This document shows positions 48,203-56,682 of a stretch of 64,000 nt of DNA, in pieces; position 1 is the stretch's first letter, and the number at the start of each line of letters is the position of its first letter. The translations under genes and the position numbers were made by a program. Below the pieces are notes generated by a model that saw nothing but the letters and a program-made list of their open reading frames with translations, did not search any database and was not told the DNA's origin. The stretch comes from Agarivorans albus (GTDB taxonomy: Bacteria > Pseudomonadota > Gammaproteobacteria > Enterobacterales > Celerinatantimonadaceae): positions 685,501 to 749,500 of the forward strand of contig NZ_AP023032.1 of NCBI RefSeq assembly GCF_019670105.1. Direction: 5' to 3'.

Positions 48203-48231
48203 AAAAAACCGCGCCTAGGCGCGGTTTTTTT
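48203..48231 (+). terminator. rplI operon terminator
   Basis: Perfect 13-bp stem AAAAAACCGCGCC / GGCGCGGTTTTTT with a two-base centre and T-run. Confidence 0.95.
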
Positions 48232-48341
48232 GTATATTGGCTATGATTTTAAAGGATTTTGAAAGATAGTTGAGATAAATCCGGTTTTGACTATAAGTAT
48301 TTCGTTGTCGCAAATTGGTTACTTGAACAAGGAGAGTTAGA

Positions 48342-49523
48342 GTGCGTTTATTTTTGGTTTTAGCGACCGCCTTTATCAGTGTTTTTTCCCATGCCAATAA
48401 CAGCTGGTCAGACATAGAGCAGCAAGCTAAAGGGCAAACCGTGTATTTTAATGCCTGGGCTGGAGCCGATAATATTAATGCCTATATTCGCTGGGCAGGT
48501 GAGCAAGTTAAGCAGCGCTATGGTGTTGAACTTGAGCATGTAAAAATTACCGATACCGCCAATGTTGTCAGCCGTATTTTGGCAGAGAAAGTGAGTGGCA
48601 GAACTAACGGTGGCAGCGTTGATTTGGTGTGGGTTAACGGCGAGAACTTTCGCGCTTTAAAAGAGGCCAAATTGCTCTATGGTCCATTTAGCCAGGACTT
48701 GCCAAATTTAGCACTTACCGATACCAATAGCCCAGCCTTGCAGTATGACTTCACCATACCTGTAGAAGGCTACGAGTCTCCTTGGGGAGGCGCCCAACTG
48801 ACATTCTATTATGACGGTGCGCGGATTAAGCAAGCACCAACGTCGATGCAAGCATTACTTGGCTACCTGCAGCAAAGCCCAGGTTTATTTAGTTATCCAG
48901 CTCCGCCAAGCTTTTATGGTACCACTTTTGTAAAACAAGCCTTGTTTGAAACCATTGATGACACCGCGCAGCTTTATCAGCCGGTTGATAAACAAAACTT
49001 TAATAAGGCTACCAGCAAGCTATGGGCTTATTTAGACCAGTTACACCCATTAATGTGGCGCCGTGGCCAAAGTTTCCCTAGTGGTAGCGGGCAAATGCAG
49101 CAGCTCCTAAATGATGGCGAGCTAAGTATCGCTTTTAGCTTTAACCCTAATGATCCTGCCGCTGCTATTGAACAAGGTTTATTGCCGGAATCGGTACGTA
49201 GTTATGTGCATCAGGTAGGTACAGTAGGGAATACTCATTTCTTGGCTATTCCGTTTAATAGTGACGCCAGCGCAGGTGCGATGGTAGTGGCCAACTTTTT
49301 ATTGTCGCCTGAAGCGCAAGCACGTAAAGCCGATTTAACCTATTGGGGTGACCCTACGGTATTGGCTTTGGACAAACTTAGCGCTGAACAACAGCAGTTT
49401 TTTGCTGGACAGCAAAACCAAGCTAGTTTAAGTGCTGCAGATCGCGCCAAGGTTTTAGGCGAACCTCATGCTACTTGGGTCGCTTTATTAGAAGCAGAAT
49501 GGTTGCGTCGCTATAGCCAATGA
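48342..49523 (+). CDS. ABC transporter substrate-binding protein (YnjB family)
   Basis: 393 residues from the GTG at 48342 with AAGGAGAG upstream. A signal peptide (about 1-18, ending FSHA) is followed by an extracellular solute-binding type 1 fold. It resembles E. coli YnjB (388 residues) in length and in blocks such as GQTVYFNAWAG, VDLVWVNGENFRALKEAKLLYGPF and SPWGGAQLTFYYD. The four-base ATGA overlap with the permease and the following ATPase form a YnjBCD-like unit. The E. coli substrate is not firmly known, so I give none. Confidence 0.85.
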   Translation: MRLFLVLATAFISVFSHANNSWSDIEQQAKGQTVYFNAWAGADNINAYIRWAGEQVKQRYGVELEHVKITDTANVVSRILAEKVSGRTNGGSVDLVWVNGENFRALKEAKLLYGPFSQDLPNLALTDTNSPALQYDFTIPVEGYESPWGGAQLTFYYDGARIKQAPTSMQALLGYLQQSPGLFSYPAPPSFYGTTFVKQALFETIDDTAQLYQPVDKQNFNKATSKLWAYLDQLHPLMWRRGQSFPSGSGQMQQLLNDGELSIAFSFNPNDPAAAIEQGLLPESVRSYVHQVGTVGNTHFLAIPFNSDASAGAMVVANFLLSPEAQARKADLTYWGDPTVLALDKLSAEQQQFFAGQQNQASLSAADRAKVLGEPHATWVALLEAEWLRRYSQ

Positions 49524-51208
49524 GTCTATTTTCCAAAAAGGCAGCAGTGTTATTTCCAGTGGTGACCTGTGCACTGCTGATGCTGCCTTTGCTGTTTGGT
49601 TTTATTGATACGCTTTTACCTGCTTTTGGCTACTTTCCAATTGCGTCAAAACACCAATTTAGCTTAAGCGTTTGGCAACAGCTATTTAGTTATTCTTCAT
49701 TATGGCAATCGGTATTGCTTACGCTGTTTACTGGTTGGGCTGCTGCTTTATTGTCATTGATATCGGCGCTTTGGCTAATCATGCACTGTTATCAAAGCCG
49801 TTGGTGGCAGTTTCTAGAAAAAACGCTGGCCCCATTTTTGGCCATCCCACATGCTGCAATGGCCATTGCTTTATTATTTCTATTAGCGCCAAGTGGCTGG
49901 CTGATGCGTTTGGTCTCCCCTTGGTTAACCGACTTTAACTATCCGCCTTTATGGCAAACCACTCAAGATGCTTGGGGGCTAAGCTTAATACTCGCTTTGT
50001 GGGTGAAAGAGTTACCATTCATGTTACTGGTATTAATGTCTGCTTGTTCTCAATTGCCAGTAAAACGCAGTTTGGCACTTGGCCAAAGCTTTGCTTATTC
50101 GAGCCAGCAAGTATGGCAAGATATTTTGTTCCCGCAGTTAATTAAACGTATTCGCTTGCCGTTTTTTACGGTGCTTGCGTTCTCACTTACGGTTGTGGAT
50201 GTGGCGCAAATTATCGGCCCGAGTAAGCCTGTAACCCTGGCACTACTGGTTTGGCAGTGGTTTAGCGATAGCAATATCGATCTGCGTTTAGTGGGAGCAG
50301 CGGGCTCATTGCTGCTGCTTGCTGTAGTGGTATTGAGTGTCTTGTTGTCTTTAGGCTTAGAAAAGCTCTATCTCACTAGGCAACTAAATAAAGCCATGCA
50401 AGGTGTTCGCAAATCAGCGAGTCGCGGCAAACTCGCCCGTGGTTTGTTAGTGACACTGGTGCTTAGCTTAGTATTGAGCTTATTGGTGATCCTTATTTGG
50501 TCAATAACTTGGCGATGGCGATTTCCTGATGTATTGCCTGCACAGTGGAGCTTGCACTATTGGCAGCAAGCAGGGAGTTACTTGCTATCCCCATTATTTA
50601 ATAGTTTAGGCATTGCGTTTTCTTCGGCCGCCATTAGTTTAATACTGGTTGTTGGCTGCTTGGAGTACCAATTAAAACAAGCCAATACGTCGCGCTGGTG
50701 GTCAGTAATGATGTACTTGCCTTTGTTGTTGCCTCAAGTGGTGTTTTTATTTGGTGTGCAAGTTCAGCTGTTTAAGTATCGCCTAGATGGCAACCTCATT
50801 ACTGTTATCTGGGCACACATTATTTTTGTTCTACCCTATGTGTATTTATCTTTGGTTGGCAGTTATCGGGCCTTTGATAAGCGTTATATGCAGGCAGCGG
50901 TTAGTTTGTCGCATAGTTATTGGCGCAGTTTTATGGCGGTAAAACTACCCATGCTTACTCGTCCTTTAGGCTTGGCTTTTGCTATTGGTTTTGCTGTGAG
51001 TATTGCTCAATACTTGCCTACTTTGTTTGTGGGAGCAGGGCGAGTGAGTACTCTAACCACCGAAGCAGTCGCGCTGGCTTCTGGTGGTGATAGGCGAGTC
51101 ACTGCAGTTATGGTGATATGGCAAACTTTACTGCCACTGCTGGTGTACAGTGCTGCTATTGCTTGGCCTAAATGGCGCTACCGGCATTTTCGAGGGATGC
51201 ATAGTTAA
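49520..51208 (+). CDS. ABC transporter fused double permease (YnjC family)
   Basis: 562 residues with about twelve membrane segments in two permease halves. EAA-type loops are near ALGQSFAYSSQQVWQDILFPQLIKR and AVSLSHSYWRSFMAVKLPMLTRPL. The start overlaps the binding-protein stop (ATGA) and the stop overlaps the ATPase start (TAATG), so all three are one translational unit. Length and pairing fit YnjC-type permeases, distantly related to thiamine and ferric iron permeases. Confidence 0.85.
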   Translation: MSLFSKKAAVLFPVVTCALLMLPLLFGFIDTLLPAFGYFPIASKHQFSLSVWQQLFSYSSLWQSVLLTLFTGWAAALLSLISALWLIMHCYQSRWWQFLEKTLAPFLAIPHAAMAIALLFLLAPSGWLMRLVSPWLTDFNYPPLWQTTQDAWGLSLILALWVKELPFMLLVLMSACSQLPVKRSLALGQSFAYSSQQVWQDILFPQLIKRIRLPFFTVLAFSLTVVDVAQIIGPSKPVTLALLVWQWFSDSNIDLRLVGAAGSLLLLAVVVLSVLLSLGLEKLYLTRQLNKAMQGVRKSASRGKLARGLLVTLVLSLVLSLLVILIWSITWRWRFPDVLPAQWSLHYWQQAGSYLLSPLFNSLGIAFSSAAISLILVVGCLEYQLKQANTSRWWSVMMYLPLLLPQVVFLFGVQVQLFKYRLDGNLITVIWAHIIFVLPYVYLSLVGSYRAFDKRYMQAAVSLSHSYWRSFMAVKLPMLTRPLGLAFAIGFAVSIAQYLPTLFVGAGRVSTLTTEAVALASGGDRRVTAVMVIWQTLLPLLVYSAAIAWPKWRYRHFRGMHS

Positions 51209-51825
51209 TGTTAGAGATTAAAGATTTTGGTTTGGCGTTTGCTCAGCAGCACTTTTTAAGCAAGCTTAATATGTCGGTGGCCGGTGGCGAAATAGTGACT
51301 ATTATGGGGCCGAGTGGGTGTGGTAAATCTAGTTTTCTAGCGGCTATTGCCGGCACTTTAAACGAAGGCTTTACTTGCTCGGGAGAAGTGAGTCTGGCCG
51401 GGAAATCTTTGCTGAACATGCCGCAAGCGCAACGCCAAGTTGGAATGCTGTTTCAAGATGATTTGCTGTTCCCGCATTTTAATGTTGCTCAAAACCTGCA
51501 ATACGGCTTAGCGCATGCCAAACAAGGCCAAGCAGCTCAACTTATAGAACAAGCTTTAGCTGATGCTGGTATGCCTGGCTATCAGCAGCGTGATATTGCT
51601 AGTTTGTCGGGCGGTCAGCGGGCGAGGGTAAGTGTATTACGTAGTTTATTGGCAGAGCCGAAATTGTTATTGCTTGATGAGCCTTTTAGCAAGCTAGATA
51701 AACCCTTACGCAAACAGTTTCGCGAGTTTGTGCGAGATAAAATTGAAGAGCTGTCAATTCCGGCTCTGTTAGTTACCCATGATGCTGAGGACAGTTTACA
51801 AGCTCCGCCTATTTCGATTTTTTGA
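51208..51825 (+). CDS. ABC transporter ATP-binding protein (YnjD family)
   Basis: 205 residues, a short ATPase without the C-terminal TOBE region (E. coli YnjD 217). Walker A GPSGCGKSSF, Q-loop FQDDLLFPHFNV, signature LSGGQRARVSVLRSL, Walker B LLLLDEPFSKLD and H-loop VTHDAED are all present. The C-terminus stops soon after the H-loop (SLQAPPISIF), slightly early but after all catalytic motifs. One-base overlap with the permease gene. Confidence 0.88.
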   Translation: MLEIKDFGLAFAQQHFLSKLNMSVAGGEIVTIMGPSGCGKSSFLAAIAGTLNEGFTCSGEVSLAGKSLLNMPQAQRQVGMLFQDDLLFPHFNVAQNLQYGLAHAKQGQAAQLIEQALADAGMPGYQQRDIASLSGGQRARVSVLRSLLAEPKLLLLDEPFSKLDKPLRKQFREFVRDKIEELSIPALLVTHDAEDSLQAPPISIF

Positions 51826-51962
51826 TAGTGGTTTTTGCCTAAGTATTAAGCTGTTGCTGTTGAGTTTTATTTGATAAGCTTAATTTTCCTGAGGCTTTAT
51901 TGTGTGGAGCGAAAGCGTCAGGACTCACATAGAGATCCCCAATAACAATAAAGAGGATGAAG

Positions 51963-52256
51963 ATGAACAAATTGATTATTGCGTTGGCATTGTCACTACC
52001 ATTTGTCGCATCAACCGCAAGCGCGGCTCCAGCTAAAGCGCCATTATGTGCTGCGTGCCACGGAGCTGAAGGAAAGGCTATGATTCCGGGCTATCCGCAT
52101 TTAGCCGGCCAAAATGAGCAATACCTAGTATCTTCGCTTAAAGCCTATCGTGATAAGCAGCGTAATGGTGGACAAGCTGTTGTAATGCAGGGCCAAGCGG
52201 CTAACTTAACCGACGCCGAAATTGCCGAATTAGCTGCCTACTACGCTAAAATGTAA
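51963..52256 (+). CDS. Small periplasmic monoheme c-type cytochrome
   Basis: 97 residues. The signal peptide is about 1-21 (ending TASA), then a single CAACH heme site near the mature N-terminus, [27 protein letters not shown], and a distal Met ligand in VVMQGQA, ending in a helix [12 protein letters not shown]. This is the class I cytochrome c553/c4-half type, a soluble electron carrier. I start at the ATG at 51963 because AGAGG (51952-51956) is well spaced; the ATG at 51957 would abut it. Partner oxidase or reductase not in the window. Confidence 0.88.
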   Translation: MNKLIIALALSLPFVASTASAAPAKAPLCAACHGAEGKAMIPGYPHLAGQNEQYLVSSLKAYRDKQRNGGQAVVMQGQAANLTDAEIAELAAYYAKM

Positions 52257-52274
52257 GCAGCCGTTTTTTGCAAT

Positions 52275-52298
52275 AAGCCAGCCTAGAGCTGGCTTTTT
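52275..52298 (+). terminator. Cytochrome c gene terminator
   Basis: AAGCCAGC / GCTGGCTT stem with loop CTAGA, followed by TTT. Confidence 0.75.
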
Positions 52299-52388
52299 AG
52301 TTTCTGAACCTGGGAGAAATGTTACTTGGTGTGGCTGCATAATTCCCGCATAATAGGCGCCAGTAACAAACAACCGCAATGAAAGATT

Positions 52389-53807
52389 ATGGCAGCCAGC
52401 GCGCCCTCTCGTAAGTTTAAAGATAAAGATAGAAAGCCTAAAGATTCGCAAATTGATCAGCTTAAAGTGCCTCCACACTCGTTAGAAGCTGAACAGGCAG
52501 TATTAGGTGGCTTAATGCTCGACAATAACGCTTGGGACAATGTGTCGGAGCTGGTGGTTGAGCAAGACTTCTATCAACGTGCTCATCAATATACATTTTC
52601 GGCCATGCACCGTTTGGCGGAAAGCGGTCAGCCTATCGACTTGGTGACAGTATCGGAAGAACTAGAGCGCCAAGAACAATTAGACGATATTGGTGGCTTT
52701 GCTTATCTGGGGGAGATTGCTAAAAATACCCCAAGTGCTGCTAATATTCGTGCCTATGCCGAAATTGTTCGCGAGCGAGCGGTAACTAGAGAGCTAATTT
52801 CAGTGGCTAATGAAATTGCCGATAGCTGCTATGAGCCGGCTGGTCGAAAGAGTAGTGATTTGTTGGACTTTGCCGAGAGCAAAGTATTTAAAATTGCTGA
52901 GTCGCGCGCCAATGCCAACGAAGGCCCTAAAGAAGTAAAAGGTTTGCTGGCCGAAACCATTGATAAAATTGAAGAGTTGTACAAAGCGCCTAACGACGGG
53001 GTAACCGGTGTATCTACCGGTTTTGCTGACTTAGACAAAAAAACCGCAGGCTTACAAGGTTCCGATCTTATTATTGTTGCTGCCCGTCCATCGATGGGTA
53101 AAACCACCTTTGCGATGAACTTATGTGAATACGCAGCAATGACCCAGGATAAACCAGCTCTGATTTTTAGTTTGGAGATGCCCTCTGAGCAAATCATGAT
53201 GCGTATGTTGGCCTCTCTAGGTCGAATTGATCAAACTAAGATCAGAACCGGCGCCCTAGATGATGACGATTGGGCTCGCTTATCTTCCACTATGGGCCTT
53301 ATGGCCGAGAAATCGAAGATGTATGTGGATGACTCTTCTGGCTTAACCCCCACCGAAGTTCGCTCTCGTGCTCGCCGTGTTGCGCGAGAAGAAGGCGGGC
53401 TTAGCATGATCATGATTGATTACTTGCAGCTGATGCAAGTACCGGGTTTAAGTGAAAACCGGACCTTAGAAATTGCCGAAATTTCCCGCTCGCTTAAATC
53501 GCTGGCGAAAGAATTAAACGTACCGGTTGTGGCGCTTTCTCAGCTTAACCGTAGTTTGGAGCAGCGCGCCGATAAACGCCCAGTAAACTCCGACCTACGT
53601 GAATCGGGCTCTATTGAGCAGGATGCCGACTTAATTATGTTTATCTATCGTGATGAAGTTTATAACGAAGGAACGGATAACAAAGGCCTTGCCGAAATCA
53701 TTATTGGTAAGCAGCGTAACGGCCCGATTGGCCGTGTTCCACTTACCTTCCAAGGTCAGTTCTCTCGTTTTGATAACTGGGCTGGCGAATTTTACGACGA
53801 CGAATAG
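52389..53807 (+). CDS. dnaB: Replicative DNA helicase DnaB
   Basis: 472-residue hexameric fork helicase (E. coli 471). The N-terminal primase-interacting domain starts VPPHSLEAEQAVLGGLMLD. A linker (about 165-200) and the RecA-like core with Walker A ARPSMGKTTFAMN, Walker B MIMIDYLQLM, ALSQLNRSLEQRADKRP and the arginine-finger region follow. No intein or other insertion is present. dnaB and alr are adjacent as in E. coli, and the helicase operator gene dciA lies near 6.4-6.9 kb. Confidence 0.98.
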   Translation: MAASAPSRKFKDKDRKPKDSQIDQLKVPPHSLEAEQAVLGGLMLDNNAWDNVSELVVEQDFYQRAHQYTFSAMHRLAESGQPIDLVTVSEELERQEQLDDIGGFAYLGEIAKNTPSAANIRAYAEIVRERAVTRELISVANEIADSCYEPAGRKSSDLLDFAESKVFKIAESRANANEGPKEVKGLLAETIDKIEELYKAPNDGVTGVSTGFADLDKKTAGLQGSDLIIVAARPSMGKTTFAMNLCEYAAMTQDKPALIFSLEMPSEQIMMRMLASLGRIDQTKIRTGALDDDDWARLSSTMGLMAEKSKMYVDDSSGLTPTEVRSRARRVAREEGGLSMIMIDYLQLMQVPGLSENRTLEIAEISRSLKSLAKELNVPVVALSQLNRSLEQRADKRPVNSDLRESGSIEQDADLIMFIYRDEVYNEGTDNKGLAEIIIGKQRNGPIGRVPLTFQGQFSRFDNWAGEFYDDE

Positions 53808-53813
53808 GTACTA

Positions 53814-54893
53814 ATGGAAATCGCTAACGCGCAAGTTTCGCTATCTGCTTTAAAACATAATTACGCAGTATTAAAGCAACGTGCACCTAGTAGCAAAATT
53901 TTAGTTGTTATTAAAGCTAACGCTTATGGCCACGGCATGTTGCAAGTGGCAGAGGCTTTGGCGGAATTAGCAGATGGTTTTGCCGTTGCTCGTTGTAAAG
54001 AAGCGATCGCGTTGCGCAAAGCGGGGATTAAATCGCATATCCTGGTGCTAGAAGGTTTTTTTGATGGTGCAGAAGCACAAGAGTTAGCGCAACATCAAGT
54101 TGCTACGGTCATTCATAGCGAGCAGCAATTAGAGCTGGTAGAACAGTTATCATTAAAGCAGCCCTTAGAGACGTGGATTAAGCTCGATACAGGAATGCAT
54201 CGTTTGGGTTTGTTGCCCGAGCAATTTAAGCATTTATTACCACGAATTCGCACGTGCCAAAATATTCAGGCACCTTTCAAGCTGATAAGTCATTTTGCTT
54301 GTGCTGATGAGCTAGAACATCCTTTAACACCCCAGCAAATTACATTGTTTAGCGAATTAACCAAAGAGCTTGGTGTGGAATGCTCGTTAGCTAATTCGGC
54401 TGGAATTCTTCTTTGGCCAGAGGCTCATGCGCAGTGGAACCGTCCAGGGATTTCCATGTACGGTATTTCTCCTCAAGTGGATAATAACGGTGCGGATTTT
54501 GGTTTGATTCCAGCCATGACCTTGCAAACTAATCTTATCGCGGTGCGTGAACACCCAAAAGGTGAGTCGGTAGGCTATGGAGCTACTTGGCAAGCAGAAC
54601 AAGATACTCGGTTAGGCGTAGTTGCTATGGGCTACGGAGATGGTTATCCGCGTAGCGCCCCTAATGGCACGCCGGTGTGGCTTAACGGTCGCTTAGTGCC
54701 TATTGTTGGACGGGTCTCTATGGATATGTTGTGTGTTGACCTTGGCCCAGATTGTAAGGATAAGGTCGGCGACAAAGTAATACTTTGGGGGCCAGAGTTA
54801 CCCGTTGAGACGATTGCAAAGGCGGTTGGCACTATCGCTTATGAGCTGGTCACTAAGTTGACTTCAAGAGTTCGTATAACTTACACAAACTAG
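53814..54893 (+). CDS. alr: Alanine racemase
   Basis: PLP enzyme making D-alanine for peptidoglycan. It has 359 residues (E. coli Alr 359). The PLP lysine is in VVIKANAYGHG (K34). The C-terminal catalytic tyrosine is in SVGYGATW, with GRVSMDMLCVDLG downstream. It starts six bases after dnaB, so it is probably co-transcribed. Its TAG stop is the last three bases of a CTAG that borders a MITE-like element; the C-terminus nevertheless looks normal. It supplies D-Ala to the ddlB product encoded in this window. Confidence 0.96.
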   Translation: MEIANAQVSLSALKHNYAVLKQRAPSSKILVVIKANAYGHGMLQVAEALAELADGFAVARCKEAIALRKAGIKSHILVLEGFFDGAEAQELAQHQVATVIHSEQQLELVEQLSLKQPLETWIKLDTGMHRLGLLPEQFKHLLPRIRTCQNIQAPFKLISHFACADELEHPLTPQQITLFSELTKELGVECSLANSAGILLWPEAHAQWNRPGISMYGISPQVDNNGADFGLIPAMTLQTNLIAVREHPKGESVGYGATWQAEQDTRLGVVAMGYGDGYPRSAPNGTPVWLNGRLVPIVGRVSMDMLCVDLGPDCKDKVGDKVILWGPELPVETIAKAVGTIAYELVTKLTSRVRITYTN

Positions 54894-55157
54894 GGTCTGT
54901 AGATCTTTGCTGATGGTTTTTGCAGCAATTTATTAGCCATTTAGGCAAGGCAGTGAGTGTGCAGTTAAGTGGGTTTAATAATCACTCGCTAACGCTGAAT
55001 AAATGGCTAAGAAATGCTGCCCGAAGGATTCGGATACGCGAACTTTGCTCTTTGTTAAGCACTTCTTGCTTAGCCCACTAGGCTTCTAAGTGCTCGCCGC
55101 GATTAAAGCCCACTTATCTCGAACAAAATTTCAACACCAAAGATCAACAGATCCTAG
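54890..55157. mobile_element. MITE-like non-coding element with terminal and internal inverted repeats
   Basis: A 260-base segment (54894-55153) flanked by CTAG on both sides (54890-54893 and 55154-55157), consistent with a four-base target duplication. Its ends are inverted repeats: GGTCTGTAGATCTTTG at the left, and the complement GATCTGTTGATCTTTG at the right (14/16). A second inverted pair lies inside (54922-54943 with 55000-55020, about 21 bases, sharing TTAGCCATTTA), and shorter pairs nest within it. No open frame of note. CTAG targets are known for IS5-family elements, but no family is claimed. The left end abuts the alr stop. Confidence 0.7.
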
Positions 55158-55218
55158 TATTTACAAGTTCATCAAATTAGGCTATTAATTGGGTGCTGAA
55201 TTATTAATCTATATTTTG

Positions 55219-55255
55219 ATAGTTACAGCCTATCGAATTAATTGATTAGATCAAT
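55219..55255. promoter_or_regulatory. Tandem OxyR binding site upstream of the peroxiredoxin gene
   Basis: Two ATAGnTnnnAnCTAT-type elements separated by the expected seven bases: ATAGTTACAGCCTAT (55219-55233; 9 of 10 defined bases) and ATTGATTAGATCAAT (55241-55255; 8 of 10). The array ends nine bases before a candidate -35, a typical OxyR activation position. Confidence 0.75.
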
Positions 55256-55263
55256 TCGTCAAG

Positions 55264-55291
55264 TCGACAATTTTGGCGCATTATTTATAGC
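55264..55291 (+). promoter_or_regulatory. Candidate peroxiredoxin promoter
   Basis: TCGACA (55264-55269) and TATAGC (55286-55291) at 16-base spacing, just downstream of the OxyR array. Confidence 0.45.
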
Positions 55292-55324
55292 GAAATTGAT
55301 AACCTATTTAACAAGGAATACGAA

Positions 55325-55930
55325 ATGAGTGTATTAGTTGGTCGTCCTGCTCCAGACTTTACTGCCGCTGCTGTTCTAGGTAACGGCGAAATTGTTGATG
55401 CCTTTACGCTAAGTGAGCACATCAAAGGTAAAGCTGCGGTAGTATTCTTCTACCCACTAGATTTTACTTTTGTTTGTCCTTCTGAGTTGATCGCTTTTGA
55501 TCACCGTTTCCAAGATTTCCAAGATAAAGGCGTTGAAGTAATCGGTGTATCTATCGATTCTCAGTTCTCTCACAACGCATGGCGTAACACTGCTATTGAA
55601 GATGGCGGTATTGGTCAAGTTAAATACCCACTAGTAGCAGACGTTAAACACGAAATCTGTCAGGCTTACGATGTAGAGCATCCAGAAGCTGGTGTTGCTT
55701 TCCGTGGTTCTTTCCTAATCGACACTAACGGTGTTGTTCGTCACCAAGTAGTTAATGACCTACCTTTAGGCCGTAACATTGACGAAATGCTACGTATGGT
55801 TGACGCATTAAACTTCCACGAGAAGCACGGCGAAGTATGTCCTGCACAATGGGAAGAAGGTAAAGAAGGTATGGACGCAAGCCCTGAAGGCGTTGCTAAG
55901 TACTTATCTGCTAACGCTGAAGGCCTATAA
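55325..55930 (+). CDS. Typical 2-Cys peroxiredoxin (AhpC/Prx1 family)
   Basis: 201-residue thiol peroxidase for H2O2 and organic peroxides. The peroxidatic Cys is in FYPLDFTFVCPSELIAF (C51) and the resolving Cys in HGEVCPAQW (near 170), both intact. A GGIG loop and a C-terminal helix with KYLSANAEGL correspond to the GGLG/YF elements of hyperoxidation-sensitive Prx, with conservative changes. No AhpF gene is adjacent, so the reductant may be thioredoxin. The OxyR array upstream predicts peroxide induction. CAAGGA precedes the ATG. Confidence 0.95.
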   Translation: MSVLVGRPAPDFTAAAVLGNGEIVDAFTLSEHIKGKAAVVFFYPLDFTFVCPSELIAFDHRFQDFQDKGVEVIGVSIDSQFSHNAWRNTAIEDGGIGQVKYPLVADVKHEICQAYDVEHPEAGVAFRGSFLIDTNGVVRHQVVNDLPLGRNIDEMLRMVDALNFHEKHGEVCPAQWEEGKEGMDASPEGVAKYLSANAEGL

Positions 55931-55953
55931 TAAGCCGCTAGTTAGCTAGAAAG

Positions 55954-55981
55954 TAAAAAGCCCGCAACAGCGGGCTTTTTT
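55954..55981. terminator. Terminator between the peroxiredoxin gene and convergent cheX
   Basis: AAAAAGCCCGC / GCGGGCTTTTT with loop AACA. A and T runs on both sides make it bidirectional. Confidence 0.92.
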
Positions 55982-55998
55982 GTATTTATCGCATAAAA

Positions 55999-56466
55999 CT
56001 AAATATTTTCGAAACAAATCTCTATGGTGGCGTGACCATGAATAGAAGTGAAAGGGATCAACACTTTAGGTCCTTCAGTTTTATGAGTAATGGTATGAGA
56101 CGGACCTGATACTACCACCGGGGTCGCCATATCAAAATCGTAGCCATCTTCAGCCAGTAAGCGTTTCGCACCACCAGTCACCATGTTAGTAATTTCACCA
56201 ACCATGTCGGTGACTTCTTCATTAATAGATTCTGGCGCTTCACCTAACATGCGGCGCATAATTTCAATAGCCAAGCCTTTATCAAAACTGATTGATAAAG
56301 AGCCTTTAGTTTGTGGGCCAACCATACCAATCAGTCCAGAAACATCACCGCGTGCAATTTCATCTTTTTTAAGCCCTGGCTTACCTGGCTTTAGCTCTAG
56401 TTGAGCCATGGTTTCGAGCACGTTTAAAAGAGACTTTAGAAAAGGGTTAACAAAATTTACGTCCAT
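55999..56466 (-). CDS. CheX-family chemotaxis phosphatase domain protein
   Basis: 155 residues from the ATG at 56466 (MDVNFVNPFLKSLLNVLETM), which matches the usual CheX start; an in-frame ATG at 56505 would add 13 residues. The CheX/FliY phosphatase signature is visible as EVTDMVGEITNMVTGGAKRLL, with the catalytic Glu-x-x-Asn in GEITN. CheX dephosphorylates CheY-P in other bacteria. Here it stands alone, without a chemotaxis operon, a common arrangement in Vibrio and Shewanella relatives. It could act on a different receiver protein. Confidence 0.88.
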   Translation of the reverse strand: MDVNFVNPFLKSLLNVLETMAQLELKPGKPGLKKDEIARGDVSGLIGMVGPQTKGSLSISFDKGLAIEIMRRMLGEAPESINEEVTDMVGEITNMVTGGAKRLLAEDGYDFDMATPVVVSGPSHTITHKTEGPKVLIPFTSIHGHATIEICFENI

Positions 56467-56682
56467 AGTGACCGATAACTTCCTACTGTGGGTGATTTTG
56501 GTCAAATTTAAATCAAGCGCTTAAACAGGCTGAAGACCAAAGCCACAAAAACTATTGAGAATTATTATAAGAATCGCACGAGATCCGATGAGCTGCAACT
56601 ATTAGTCATATTTTTAAGAAGTGTTTCACTGAATCGTTGAGACTCAGTTGATATTCTCATTTATATCCTTTTAGCCTTCGGC

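Noticed and set aside
52389-53807. Intein in dnaB
   Set aside because: The protein is 472 residues with uninterrupted Walker motifs.
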